Source: Sphingomonas crocodyli (GTDB lineage Bacteria; Pseudomonadota; Alphaproteobacteria; Sphingomonadales; Sphingomonadaceae). Taken from it: DNA of 64,000 nt. Under the pieces are notes generated by a model. The model had not been told where the DNA came from, ran no database searches, and worked only from the letters and a program-made list of their open reading frames with translations. Position numbers and translations under genes: made by a program. Each line of letters starts with the position of its first letter. Within the stretch, counting starts at the first letter, position 1. Where the stretch lies: assembly GCF_004005865.1 (NCBI RefSeq), contig NZ_SACN01000004.1, forward strand, positions 62,001 through 126,000. The letters are read 5' to 3'. Shown here piece by piece: positions 1-6,411 of the stretch.

Positions 1-984
1 GCGGATGCCGGCGGCGTCGGGCTTCAGGATGACGGGGTTGTGGGCGAGGAAGTCGGTGCTTTCGCCCATCGCCTCCTGCTGCGCCTCGATCATCGGGCCG
101 TCCTGGGTCGAGAACACCTCGTACACCGCATCGTGCAGGATCTTGTCGAGCGCCTCGTCTTCCTGCAGCGCGTTGCGGCCGGCCGTCCAGAAATAGTGGG
201 TCGAATATTCGGTTTCGGGCGTCAGCAAATGCGCCGAGGGGACCATCAGGCCGCTGTCCCACGGTTGCCCTTCCTCGACCACCGAGGTGTAGGCCATGAT
301 GTTGCCGGGCACCGAGAAACGGACGTCGCCATAGCTGTCGCCGCGTTCGGAGGCCGAACCCCACATCTTCTTCTGGAACATGTTGGGGATGACACTGGGC
401 CGGTAAAGGCGCGACCATACGGCGGTCGCTTCGGTTTCGACCTTGTTCTGGAACTGGCTGAGATCGCCCTGGCTCGCGATATGCGGGTGCAGGAACTGGA
501 CGTGGCTGAGATCGAGCAGATTGTCCGCGATCAGGCCCTGGTTCGCCTTCATGTGGATATAGCCGGGGACCGACTTGAAGTTCGGATTATCGAGCAGCCC
601 GAAATCGGCGATCAAAGCCGGATCGGCCTTTTCCTTCGCGCCCATCCACGCCCAGACGACAAGGTGCTTTTCGACGGTCGGATAAGCCTTGATGCACAGC
701 TTGGGCGGGATCGGGCCTTCATCGTCCATCGGGCGATCGGTGCACTTGCCGTCATGGCCGGAGAAAGCGAGGCCGTGATAGCCGCAGCGGATCTGCGATC
801 CTTCAACCTTACCCATCGACAGCGGCACGAAGCGATGCGGGCAGCGATCCTCGACAGCGCAGAGGGTGCCGTTCTCGTCACGGAAGATCGCCATCCATTC
901 GCCCAGAATCTGGCGGCGGATCGGCTTTTCGGTGAACTCGGTCTGGAAACCGATCACATACCAGGCGTTGCGCAAGAATGGCAT
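1..984 (-). CDS. Rieske [2Fe-2S] aromatic ring-hydroxylating oxygenase, alpha subunit (3' end outside window)
   Basis: Oxygenase component of a Rieske non-haem iron system of the vanillate O-demethylase (VanA)/phthalate dioxygenase type, which hydroxylates or O-demethylates an aromatic acid with electrons from a separate reductase. The N-terminal Rieske domain carries C-P-H at residues 48-50 and C-G-Y-H at 67-70, the C-x-H...C-x2-H cluster ligands. The mononuclear iron site follows as N155, D158, H161 and H166 (D-x2-H-x4-H). Translation starts at ATG 982-984, preceded by a GGGAGAG ribosome site. The frame stays open to base 1, so only the C-terminus is missing. The CoA-transferase gene lies upstream on the same strand. 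A GTTCG/CGAAC palindrome at 1092-1111 suggests this gene has its own regulated promoter. The substrate cannot be read from the sequence. No ferredoxin reductase partner is in the window. Confidence 0.9.
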   Translation of the reverse strand, partial: MPFLRNAWYVIGFQTEFTEKPIRRQILGEWMAIFRDENGTLCAVEDRCPHRFVPLSMGKVEGSQIRCGYHGLAFSGHDGKCTDRPMDDEGPIPPKLCIKAYPTVEKHLVVWAWMGAKEKADPALIADFGLLDNPNFKSVPGYIHMKANQGLIADNLLDLSHVQFLHPHIASQGDLSQFQNKVETEATAVWSRLYRPSVIPNMFQKKMWGSASERGDSYGDVRFSVPGNIMAYTSVVEEGQPWDSGLMVPSAHLLTPETEYSTHYFWTAGRNALQEDEALDKILHDAVYEVFSTQDGPMIEAQQEAMGESTDFLAHNPVILKPDAAGIR

Positions 985-1091
985 TTTTCTGCTCTCCCGA
1001 CGACGCGTCACTGCCCTGAGGCGCGTCGAATCCACTTCGTCACCCCGCCTTTTTCGGTGAAAGAGCGATTCGCGTCAACAGTCGGGAATGT

Positions 1092-1111
1092 TTGTTCGAA
1101 ATAGCGAACAA
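1092..1111. promoter_or_regulatory. Palindromic operator candidate upstream of the Rieske oxygenase
   Basis: TTGTTCG, a six-base spacer, then CGAACAA form a perfect inverted repeat about 110 bases before the oxygenase start. GTTCG...CGAAC spacing is typical of IclR-family operators that control aromatic catabolism. No cognate regulator is adjacent, so the assignment is inference. Confidence 0.45.
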
Positions 1112-1116
1112 TGGCG

Positions 1117-2298
1117 TCAGACGATCGCCCGCTCGCGCAGCCCCGCAATCGCCGCCGCATCATAGCCCAAAGCGCCGAGCACCGCGTCGGTATGCTCGCC
1201 CAGCGTCGGCGCGCGCATGCGGACGGTGCCGGGGGTTTCGGACAAGCGGAATGGCGTTTCGATCACCGGCGCGGGGACGGGCATGCCCGGATAGTCCATC
1301 GGTTTCAGGAACCCCATCGCCTGCACATGCGGATCGTCGATCGCGCCCTGCGGCGTGAGCAGGGGCGATCCGGGGATGCGCGCGCCATCGAGCAGGGCGA
1401 CCGCTTCCGCGATCGTCTTACCATCGCACCACGCCTGCATCGCGCCGTTGAGGATCTCGCCATGATCGGCGCGCAGCTCGTCGGTCAGGAAGCGCGGATC
1501 GGTGAACCACTCCTCACGCCCCATCAGGCGGCACCAGCGTTTGAACATCGGCTGGCCGGAGACCTGCATCAGCATCCAGCCGTCCGACAGCTTGTAGAGA
1601 TCGCACGGACCCGCCGCCGTGCCGGCATTGCCGACGCGGGGGCGGTTCGAGTTCAGGACCGCCTGATCGATCAGCATGCCGTTGGTCATCATCAGCGCGA
1701 CCGGCAGCAACGCGGCCTCGACATGCTGGCCCTGCCCGGTGGTGCGCTTGTGGAACAGCGCCATCATCGTGCCGATCGCGAGCGACATGGCGGTGCCGAA
1801 ATCGACATAGGGGACGACCGAACGGATCGGCTGTTCGGGCAGCCCCGAGCGCCACACGCCGCCCGACATGACCTGCCCGACCCCGTCGAAACCGACGCGG
1901 TCGCTATACGGGCCGCCATTGCCGAAGGCGGTCGCGCTGGCGAGGATGATGTCGGGCTTCACCGCCTTCAGCGCATCATAATCGAGGCCGTTCGCGCGCA
2001 TCGCGGCGTCGGGCATGTTGGCGATGACGATGTCGGCGGTGGCGACCAGCTTGGCGAGGATGGTCTTGCCCTCCTCGGTGGTCGTATCGAGCGTCATCGA
2101 CTGCTTGTTGCGGTTGCACTGAAGGAAGGTGGCGCCGCCGCTGGGGGCGACCGGCTGGACATAACGATCCTCGCCGCCTTCGCGCTTTTCGACGCGGATC
2201 ACCTCGGCGCCCATGTCGGCCAGGATCGCCCCCGCCCAGGGGGCCGCGATGAAGCGCCCGAAATCGAGCACCCGCACACCCGCCAACACCTGATTCAT
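1117..2298 (-). CDS. CaiB/BaiF family (class III) CoA transferase
   Basis: Predicted to move CoA between carboxylic acids. This 393-residue protein has the usual family length. It opens with the family N-terminal block (VLDFGRFIAAPWAGAILADMG) and later VIRVEKREGG. The candidate catalytic aspartate is D166 in VDFGTAMSLAIG, equivalent to the Asp that forms an acyl anhydride in formyl-CoA transferase. ATG 2296-2298 has a strong GGAGGGGATCGG ribosome site. It lies upstream of and in line with the Rieske oxygenase (132-base gap), consistent with CoA activation of an acid in the same catabolic route. The acyl substrate is unknown. A second, distinct member of the family is at 55001-56218. Confidence 0.88.
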   Translation of the reverse strand: MNQVLAGVRVLDFGRFIAAPWAGAILADMGAEVIRVEKREGGEDRYVQPVAPSGGATFLQCNRNKQSMTLDTTTEEGKTILAKLVATADIVIANMPDAAMRANGLDYDALKAVKPDIILASATAFGNGGPYSDRVGFDGVGQVMSGGVWRSGLPEQPIRSVVPYVDFGTAMSLAIGTMMALFHKRTTGQGQHVEAALLPVALMMTNGMLIDQAVLNSNRPRVGNAGTAAGPCDLYKLSDGWMLMQVSGQPMFKRWCRLMGREEWFTDPRFLTDELRADHGEILNGAMQAWCDGKTIAEAVALLDGARIPGSPLLTPQGAIDDPHVQAMGFLKPMDYPGMPVPAPVIETPFRLSETPGTVRMRAPTLGEHTDAVLGALGYDAAAIAGLRERAIV

Positions 2299-2435
2299 CC
2301 GATCCCCTCCGATCTGTCTTCCCGTCGCGGCTAACAGAGCCGGGGCAATTCAATCAACTCTATTCAGGGTAGGCGCGGGCGAGTTGCCGACCCGCGAAAA
2401 TCAAGGCAAGCTGCCTTTATCCGCACAGCCTTTGG

Positions 2436-2450
2436 GGGGAGGCCGACCTG
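2436..2450 (+). promoter_or_regulatory. Ribosome-binding site with a candidate CTG start for the permease
   Basis: A GGGGGGAGG run at about 2434-2442 sits five bases before an in-frame CTG at 2448-2450. The first conventional start, GTG 2475, has no purine-rich site before it. Initiation at CTG would add nine residues (M-TDTATTAE-), a natural-looking N-terminus. Confidence 0.45.
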
Positions 2451-2474
2451 ACCGACACCGCGACGACCGCCGAA

Positions 2475-3779
2475 GTGGCAGCACAGGAGGTCGCGCGCGA
2501 CCGGGGCCTGATCCGGGCGGTGGGGACGTGGGGCCTCGCCTTCAGCATCGTCAACGGCGTGGTGGGCGCGGGCATATTCTCGCTGCCATCCGCGATGACC
2601 GCAGCGGCGGGGGACAAGGCGGCGCTGGCCTATGTGCTGTGCGCGATCGCGATGGCGGCGGTGGTGATCTGCTTTGCCGAGGCCGCGAGCCGGATCCCGA
2701 CCAGCGGCGGCGCCTACGGCTATGTCGATGCGGCATTCGGGCCGCTCTGGGGTTTCGTGACCGGCGTGCTGACCTGGCTGGCGAGCGTGCTGGCGTGCGG
2801 CGGCATCGCGGCGGCGCTGGCCGACGGGATCGCGGCGTTCGTGCCCGCAGTCGACAATATCGCGGCGCGCACCCTGATCATCCTGAGCGTGATCGGCGGG
2901 TTCAGCTGGATCAACATCAAGGGGGTCGATCCGGCCGCGCGCGCGATCGGCGTGATGACCGCGATCAAGCTGATCCCCCTGCTTCTCTTCGTCATTCTGG
3001 GCGCCTTCGCGATCGCGGAGATGCCCGCGCATGATTATGCGCCGGCGACGGGCGAGAATTTCGGCAAGGCTTTGATCCTCGCCCTCTTCGCCTTTTGCGG
3101 GATGGAAACCCCGCTGGCGGTGAGCGGCGAGGTGGCCGAGCCGCAGAAGACGATCCCGCGCGCCTTGTTCATCTCGATGGGGTTCGTCGTGGTCTTCTAT
3201 GTCGCGATCCAGTTCGTGGCCCAGGGGCTGCTGGGGCCGAAGCTCGCCGGCTCCGCGACCCCAATTGCGGACGCGATGGCGGTGGTGAGCCCGACTTTGG
3301 GCTTCGTCATCCTGATCGGCGCGTCCTTCTCCCGCCTCGTGTGGATCGGCAGCGACCTGTTCGGCGCGCCGCGCGTCCTCTTCGCCTTCGCGCGCGACGG
3401 GACTTTGCCGGGCTTCCTGGGCGCGCTGCACCCGACGGCGGCGACCCCGCATGTCGCGATCCTGATCCACGCCGCGATCGCCGCCGCGCTGGCAATCACC
3501 GGCACGTTCGAACCGCTGGCGATCCTTTCCACCCTTGCCACCGCCGGCCTCTATTTCCTCGCCTGCGCCGCCGCGTGGAAGCTGACGCGTGAGGGCGTGG
3601 CCCTGTTCGGCAAGCCTTTGGGCTTTCGCGGCATGGGCGCGGCCGCGATCCTGGGCATGGCCAGCATGATCGTGCTGACCGCGCTCGCCGAATGGGCCGA
3701 GATCGCCGGGCTGATCATCGTCGTGATGGGCAGCGTCGCCTTCTATTGGGCGCAGGCGAAGGTGAAGCAAAGGCACTGA
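2475..3779 (+). CDS. APC superfamily amino acid permease
   Basis: Inner-membrane amino acid or polyamine transporter of the APC superfamily. The 434 residues contain about 12 hydrophobic segments. The first, after residue 16, carries the family hallmark GVVGAGIFSLP (unwound helix 1), and a later SGGAYGYVDAAFGPLWGF block matches helix 2-3 of APC permeases. The coordinate given uses the first conventional start, GTG 2475, but the Shine-Dalgarno evidence favours CTG 2448 (see separate entry). The gene stands alone. It diverges from the CoA transferase and converges on the 2-oxoglutarate oxygenase. Substrate not determinable. Confidence 0.88.
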   Translation: MAAQEVARDRGLIRAVGTWGLAFSIVNGVVGAGIFSLPSAMTAAAGDKAALAYVLCAIAMAAVVICFAEAASRIPTSGGAYGYVDAAFGPLWGFVTGVLTWLASVLACGGIAAALADGIAAFVPAVDNIAARTLIILSVIGGFSWINIKGVDPAARAIGVMTAIKLIPLLLFVILGAFAIAEMPAHDYAPATGENFGKALILALFAFCGMETPLAVSGEVAEPQKTIPRALFISMGFVVVFYVAIQFVAQGLLGPKLAGSATPIADAMAVVSPTLGFVILIGASFSRLVWIGSDLFGAPRVLFAFARDGTLPGFLGALHPTAATPHVAILIHAAIAAALAITGTFEPLAILSTLATAGLYFLACAAAWKLTREGVALFGKPLGFRGMGAAAILGMASMIVLTALAEWAEIAGLIIVVMGSVAFYWAQAKVKQRH

Positions 3780-3825
3780 TTCGGCTGCGAAAAGCGGCGA
3801 AAGTTGTCAAACTTGTCACTACGTC

Positions 3826-3844
3826 GTTGCGAGAGATTCTCAAC
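3826..3844. promoter_or_regulatory. Fur/Irr-like inverted repeat between convergent genes
   Basis: GTTGCGAGAGATTCTCAAC resembles iron-regulator boxes (TTGCGAATGATTCTCAA type), with arms GTTGcGAGA and TCTCAAC. It lies between two convergent gene ends, so no adjacent start codon explains it. Low-confidence motif reading. Confidence 0.25.
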
Positions 3845-3932
3845 GCACGTCCCCATCGGGCGAATGCGGATCGTATCTCGGTGAGGCGGCATAGTGCGAC
3901 GGTGACACGAAGGGCGCGTGTAGGACAGCCGC

Positions 3933-4586
3933 TCAGCGTGCGTCGTGGAAGATCAGGCCGAGCATGTGGCGCTGACCACAAATAATCTCGCTGACGCCGT
4001 GGCGCATCGTCACCCGATAGTCGCCGCGCGAGCCGGCGCGAGGGCGGGCGTTGACCGCGAAGATCACCGCATCGCCCTTCCCCAGCGGCACAACCGAGAC
4101 GCGCGACTGCATGCGCGGGCGCTGTTCGGTCAGGATGAACTCGCCGCCTTCGAAATCCTCGCCGGGCGTCGAAAGCAGCACGGCCGCCTGCAACGGGAAG
4201 ACATGGTCGCCATACAGATCCTGATGGAGGCAATTATAGTCACCGGGGCCGTAGCAGCGATCGAGGAAGGCGGCATGATCGGAGGGGAAACGCTCCGCAA
4301 AGCCCATCCGGTCGTGCCAGCGGTTCGCGATCGGCGCGAGCCGGGGATAGAGCGCCGCGCGTAGTGCCGCGACCTGCGGCGGGAGCGGATAGGCGAAGTA
4401 GCGATATTCGCCCTGCCCGAAACCGTGGCGGGCCATCACGACATGGCTGCGGAAGGCGGGCGACGGGCCGTATAAAGCGGCGATGCCGTCGGATGCGGCG
4501 GTGTCGATCAGGGCGGGCAGCACCGCCCAGCCCTTTTCATCGAGGCTGTGGGCGATGGCGGGCCAGTCATATCGGTCGTTGATCAT
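3933..4586 (-). CDS. 2-oxoglutarate/Fe(II)-dependent dioxygenase
   Basis: Non-haem iron oxygenase with the double-stranded beta-helix fold (prolyl-4-hydroxylase-like 2OG-FeII_Oxy family). The 217 residues contain the H-x-D metal pair as H121-Q-D123 in LHQDLYGDH and the distal histidine as H196 in RVTMRHGVSE. R206 is a candidate 2-oxoglutarate anchor. The FEGGEFILTEQRPR strand is typical of the group. Start ATG 4584-4586. It is divergent from the arsR-like gene, with a palindromic repeat in the 183-base gap. Reaction and substrate are not inferable. The length fits a single catalytic domain without the C-terminal extension seen in PiuC proteins. Confidence 0.82.
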   Translation of the reverse strand: MINDRYDWPAIAHSLDEKGWAVLPALIDTAASDGIAALYGPSPAFRSHVVMARHGFGQGEYRYFAYPLPPQVAALRAALYPRLAPIANRWHDRMGFAERFPSDHAAFLDRCYGPGDYNCLHQDLYGDHVFPLQAAVLLSTPGEDFEGGEFILTEQRPRMQSRVSVVPLGKGDAVIFAVNARPRAGSRGDYRVTMRHGVSEIICGQRHMLGLIFHDAR

Positions 4587-4641
4587 GGGTGTGGTCTAGC
4601 AGCGGACGGCGCGGCGGCTTCCCGGTCCTTGCTATCGAATC

Positions 4642-4724
4642 CGTCATCCCGGCGGAGGCCGGGATCTCAGGAGATAGGCGGCGCGCAAGAGACGCCTGAG
4701 ATCCCGGCCTCCGCCGGGATGACG
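4642..4724. repeat. Palindromic intergenic repeat, type 1 (30-bp arms)
   Basis: Perfect 30-base inverted repeat beginning CGTCATCCCGGCGGAGGCC, around a 23-base loop, between the divergent oxygenase and arsR-like genes. The same arms recur at 42731-42821. It would form a very stable hairpin and resembles REP/BIME-type dispersed repeats. Confidence 0.85.
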
Positions 4725-4769
4725 ATGGGTTGAATATATATTCTTCTGTGTATATACACCGATTCGCAT

Positions 4770-5084
4770 ATGGAGATATTCGAAACCCTCGCAGACCCGT
4801 CCCGTCGCCGCATCGTGGAAGCGTTGCGCGGTGGCGAGCGGCAGGTGAACGACATCGTCGCGCAGGCGGGGATCGCCCAGTCGGGCGTGTCGCGGCACCT
4901 GAAGATATTGCAGGCGGCGGGGTTCGTGTCGGTGCGGCCCGAGGGGCAGAAGCGTTTCTACGCGCTGGAACCCGACCCGTTTCGCGAAATCGATGCGTGG
5001 CTGGCCGACTATCGCAAGCTTTGGGAGGCGCGGCTCGATCGCTTCGGCGCCGCGCTGGAGAAAAGGAAGGATTCCGAGAAATGA
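4770..5084 (+). CDS. ArsR/SmtB-family winged-helix transcriptional regulator
   Basis: A 104-residue regulator starting MEIFETLADPSRRRIVEAL, the classic ArsR opening. A helix-turn-helix spans about residues 27-52 (VNDIVAQAGIAQSGVSRHLKIL), followed by the beta-wing VSVRPEGQKRFYAL. No cysteine metal-sensing motif (ELCVCDL) is present, so it belongs to the metal-independent subgroup usually paired with AHSA1/SRPBCC genes. Its TGA overlaps the ATG of the next gene (ATGA), so the pair is translationally coupled. This arrangement is common and suggests the regulator controls the AHSA1 gene. An alternative start cannot be excluded because the upstream region is AT-rich with no strong ribosome site. 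Confidence 0.9.
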   Translation: MEIFETLADPSRRRIVEALRGGERQVNDIVAQAGIAQSGVSRHLKILQAAGFVSVRPEGQKRFYALEPDPFREIDAWLADYRKLWEARLDRFGAALEKRKDSEK

Positions 5085-5560
5085 CCGAGACGATCCAGGC
5101 CGCCGTGGTGATCGAGCGCCGATACAAGGCCGCGCCCGAGGAGTTGTGGGCGCTGTGGACCACCAGGGACGGCTTCGAATCCTGGTGGGGTCCGGAAAGC
5201 TTCCGCGTCGAGGTGCACAAGCTGGAGCCGCATGCGGGCGGCAAGATCGATTACGACATGATCGCCGACACACCCGAGGCCGTCACCGCAATGAAGCAGA
5301 TGGGGCAACCCGTGTCGCACATGACGCACGGCTGGTTCGGCATCTTCGAACCGCACAGCAAGGTCACCTTGCTCCACATGATCGATTTCGTGCCGGGCAT
5401 GGAGCCGTATGAGACCAAGATCGAGGTCGATTTCATCCCCGACGGCGATCACACCCGGATGATCACGACGCTCCACCCGCATCTCGACCCGCATTGGACA
5501 CAGATGTCGGTGGAAGGTTACACAAGCCAGCTGACGAAGCTGGACACGCGCTACGCCTGA
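5081..5560 (+). CDS. SRPBCC (AHSA1-like) domain protein
   Basis: A 159-residue START/Bet v1-fold protein of the AHSA1 (activator of Hsp90 ATPase homologue 1-like) group. Recognisable elements are the N-terminal strand VVIERRYKAAPEELWALWT, the FESWWGPESF turn, the central strands, and the C-terminal helix TQMSVEGYTSQLTKLD. Members bind hydrophobic ligands in a deep cavity and are often encoded directly after an ArsR repressor, as here (4-base overlap). A perfect hairpin follows at 5568-5595. No catalytic function can be assigned. Confidence 0.85.
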   Translation: MTETIQAAVVIERRYKAAPEELWALWTTRDGFESWWGPESFRVEVHKLEPHAGGKIDYDMIADTPEAVTAMKQMGQPVSHMTHGWFGIFEPHSKVTLLHMIDFVPGMEPYETKIEVDFIPDGDHTRMITTLHPHLDPHWTQMSVEGYTSQLTKLDTRYA

Positions 5561-5567
5561 CCAATCC

Positions 5568-5595
5568 AATCTCCCGATGGGTCCATCGGGAGATT
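5568..5595 (+). terminator. Hairpin terminator after the ArsR-AHSA1 operon
   Basis: AATCTCCCGATG, a four-base loop, then CATCGGGAGATT: a perfect 12-bp stem eight bases after the stop codon. It lacks a clear T run, so termination may be weak or Rho-assisted. Confidence 0.65.
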
Positions 5596-5766
5596 ATCAC
5601 AGGTTAAGTTATAGACCTGGCGTCATTTTTCGTCCGCAGTTTGCGGAACGCCTCGCCGTGCCGTTCGCTTATGCGGACGAAGGAGACGGTGGATGCCGGC
5701 AACGAAAAGATCGTCGCGATTTGAAGATGCGAGCGCCGCGCCGCAATACGTCTGGCGAACCCGCTG

Positions 5767-6159
5767 ATGCAGGCCGCGACGATCGGCCGCAGCATCGGCG
5801 CGGCGAGCCTGACCTTCGGGATTTTCGACACGCTCTATGCCTATATGCTGGCCACGAGCGTCGGGACGGACGCCAAAGTCTTTCAGGCGGCCGGCCTGCG
5901 CGAAATCGGGACCGGCATAGCGGGGCTTGCGAACCCGACGAGCAGCAAGCCGGTCTGGGCCCGCTTCGCCGCCGATCTGGGCGATCTCGCCACGCTGGGC
6001 GTGGTGGCGGCGCGGCCCAATCCCCGCCGCAAGGGCGCGCTGATCGCGGTCGGCATCGTCGCCGGCGTTGCGCTGATCGACTTTCTCGCCGCGCGCGCAA
6101 TCGACCGTCAGACGCGCGCCACGGATGGTGACGCCGCCTTCGCGATGAATGGAGAGTGA
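5767..6159 (+). CDS. Hydrophobic hypothetical protein (DUF4267-like membrane protein)
   Basis: A 130-residue protein not assignable to a defined function. It has hydrophobic segments near residues 8-28 (IGAASLTFGIFDTLYAYML), 43-56 (AGLREIGTGIAGLA), 68-82 and 90-110 (ALIAVGIVAGVALIDFLAA). The LREIGTGIAGL motif with a W-x-R-x2-A-D-LGDLATL block resembles small membrane proteins of the DUF4267 kind. The ATG at 5767 is the first usable start; upstream in-frame codons contain no ATG, GTG or TTG before a stop. One base after the stop a small acidic-protein gene follows, probably in the same transcript. Confidence 0.6.
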   Translation: MQAATIGRSIGAASLTFGIFDTLYAYMLATSVGTDAKVFQAAGLREIGTGIAGLANPTSSKPVWARFAADLGDLATLGVVAARPNPRRKGALIAVGIVAGVALIDFLAARAIDRQTRATDGDAAFAMNGE

Positions 6160-6160
6160 C

Positions 6161-6310
6161 ATGACAAACACGCAAAAGCCCGATCCCGCCACGCCGCCCG
6201 CCGAGGATGATGTGGAAGATCACGAAAGCCCGCTGACGCCCCCGGGCGACGATGACGGCGTCGCCGGCACCGGCGGCGTCAACAAGACGCAGGACGATCT
6301 CGCGCGCTAA
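6161..6310 (+). CDS. Small acidic disordered protein (49 aa)
   Basis: Short open frame MTNTQKPDPATPPAEDD...TQDDLAR, rich in D, E, P and G with no hydrophobic segment. It starts one base after the preceding stop codon, and GGAGAGTGAC gives a good ribosome site, so it is probably a real, co-transcribed small protein. It is likely intrinsically disordered. No function is inferable. Confidence 0.6.
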   Translation: MTNTQKPDPATPPAEDDVEDHESPLTPPGDDDGVAGTGGVNKTQDDLAR

Positions 6311-6411
6311 TTAGTCTGGATCATGTTGCCCTATGGCCGGCAATGCGTAAGATGGCCGCCCTTCACTTGGCGGCCAGAGGGGTTGGGGCTGGCCAGGGAT
6401 ATGACCGCCCG

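Noticed and set aside
4642..4724. Palindrome considered as CRISPR repeat or tRNA-like element
   Set aside because: Only a single inverted pair, no regularly spaced direct repeats and no cloverleaf or anticodon arm.
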